The translations under genes and the position numbers were made by a program. The notes under the pieces were generated by a model. The model ran no database searches and was not told where the DNA came from. It saw nothing but the letters and a program-made list of their open reading frames with translations. From CAZFGK01 sp964518635 (GTDB taxonomy: Bacteria > Zixibacteria > MSB-5A5 > GN15 > FEB-12), in the NCBI GenBank assembly GCA_964518635.1, contig CAZFGK010000051.1:1-7241 (forward strand): a DNA stretch of 7,241 nt, given 5' to 3'. Shown piece by piece: positions 6,761 to 7,241 of this stretch; position 1 is the stretch's first letter, and the number at the start of each line of letters is the position of its first letter.

Positions 6761-7241
6761 GTGACGCCCATCCTTGCCTCACTCACTCGGAAAAAATCGC
6801 TTCGGATTTTAGGGATCAACAGCGGAACCTCTGCCGACGGGCTCGATTTCGCTCTTGTGCAGATTGATTTTCCAGCTTCAAGTTCTTTCCCGCGAGCAAA
6901 ATATCTCTGCGGATTTTCAAAGTCATTTCCGAAAAAATTACGACAACAGATTCTTGCGATAGCCGATCATCCTGATCCCGCTTTGAGTGGGATACTCTCT
7001 CTCGATTCTCTCCTCGGGTCTTTCATCGGAGGATCAGCACAGGCGATCTTGCGAAAAATCGAGAGGCTCGGTTTTTCTGTCGATGCGATCTGTTCTCATG
7101 GACAGACCGTGCGGCACCTTCCCGGAAAACTCAAAGTGAACGGAAAGATTACTTCCGCGACCTGTCAGCTTGGCACACTTGAGAGAATCGCCGCCATGAC
7201 TCAGAAAGTGGTCGTAGGGGATGTTCGTCAGGGGGATATCG
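6761..7241 (+). CDS. anmK: Anhydro-N-acetylmuramic acid kinase AnmK, 3'-truncated by window end
   Basis: First 160 codons of a cytoplasmic sugar kinase that opens and phosphorylates 1,6-anhydroMurNAc with ATP to give MurNAc-6-phosphate, the step after NagZ. The frame is open from GTG 6761 to the window end; an in-frame TAG directly before it (6758-6760) and the absence of an early ATG make GTG the likely start. No strong ribosome binding site is present, and the 8-nt gap to nagZ suggests translational coupling. Motifs: GINSGTSADGLD (18-29), matching the AnmK phosphate loop GxMSGTSxDGxD with Asn for Met; CSHGQTVRHLP (111-121), matching CHGQTVxHxP; and QLGTLERIAAM then VVVGDVRQGDI (136-160), where families usually read QIGDxxxIA and VxDFRRRDxA. 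The last two differ noticeably from the E. coli form, so this is a divergent branch. The catalytic Asp near residue 180 of the family lies beyond the window. Confidence 0.9.
   Translation, partial: MTPILASLTRKKSLRILGINSGTSADGLDFALVQIDFPASSSFPRAKYLCGFSKSFPKKLRQQILAIADHPDPALSGILSLDSLLGSFIGGSAQAILRKIERLGFSVDAICSHGQTVRHLPGKLKVNGKITSATCQLGTLERIAAMTQKVVVGDVRQGDI

Noticed and set aside
1..7241. CRISPR arrays, tRNA or rRNA genes, insertion sequences
   Set aside because: No regularly spaced direct repeats, no cloverleaf or rRNA-like stretches, no transposase and no paired terminal repeats were seen on either strand.

Overview
The window is about half GC, and all six protein genes lie on the + strand. 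The first gene ends in a type IX secretion (T9SS) / FlgD-like C-terminal module with the NYPNPFNPST signature. This points to the FCB side of bacteria, most likely an uncultured candidate phylum such as Zixibacteria or a relative; the lineage is inference, the motif is seen. Most genes are densely packed, and several have purine-rich Shine-Dalgarno boxes.

Layout. (1) 33-920 encodes a secreted protein with a signal peptide, an unrecognised beta-rich middle and the sorting module. (2) 921-1167 has no convincing gene. It holds a weak attC-like inverted repeat and, just before the next gene, a good sigma70-like promoter overlapped by two adjacent inverted repeats (a possible operator). (3) 1168-3348 encodes a cytoplasmic clan GH-A glycosidase. 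It begins like a GH35 beta-galactosidase but carries GH42-like segments, and the normally invariant Asn before the acid/base Glu is a Tyr. A strong rho-independent terminator at 3378-3412 closes this unit. (4) 3493-3990 encodes a two-helix DUF3592 membrane protein. (5) 3991-4102 is a short gap with three dyads. (6) 4103-7241 is a tight three-gene run: a six-helix membrane diguanylate cyclase (GAF-GGEEF, I-site intact), the GH3 N-acetylglucosaminidase NagZ, and the beginning of the anhydro-N-acetylmuramic acid kinase AnmK, cut by the window end.

How they work together. NagZ and AnmK perform consecutive steps of muropeptide recycling: NagZ removes GlcNAc from anhydro-muropeptides, and AnmK turns anhydroMurNAc into MurNAc-6-phosphate. 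A c-di-GMP synthase 22 nt upstream of nagZ, with anmK 8 nt downstream of it, suggests co-transcription of a second-messenger enzyme with cell-wall recycling. The GH-A glycosidase is a separate, probably sugar-regulated unit. The most interesting points are the hybrid GH35/GH42-like enzyme with its altered active-site motif, the cyclase-nagZ-anmK operon, and the promoter/operator that moves the glycosidase start to 1168.
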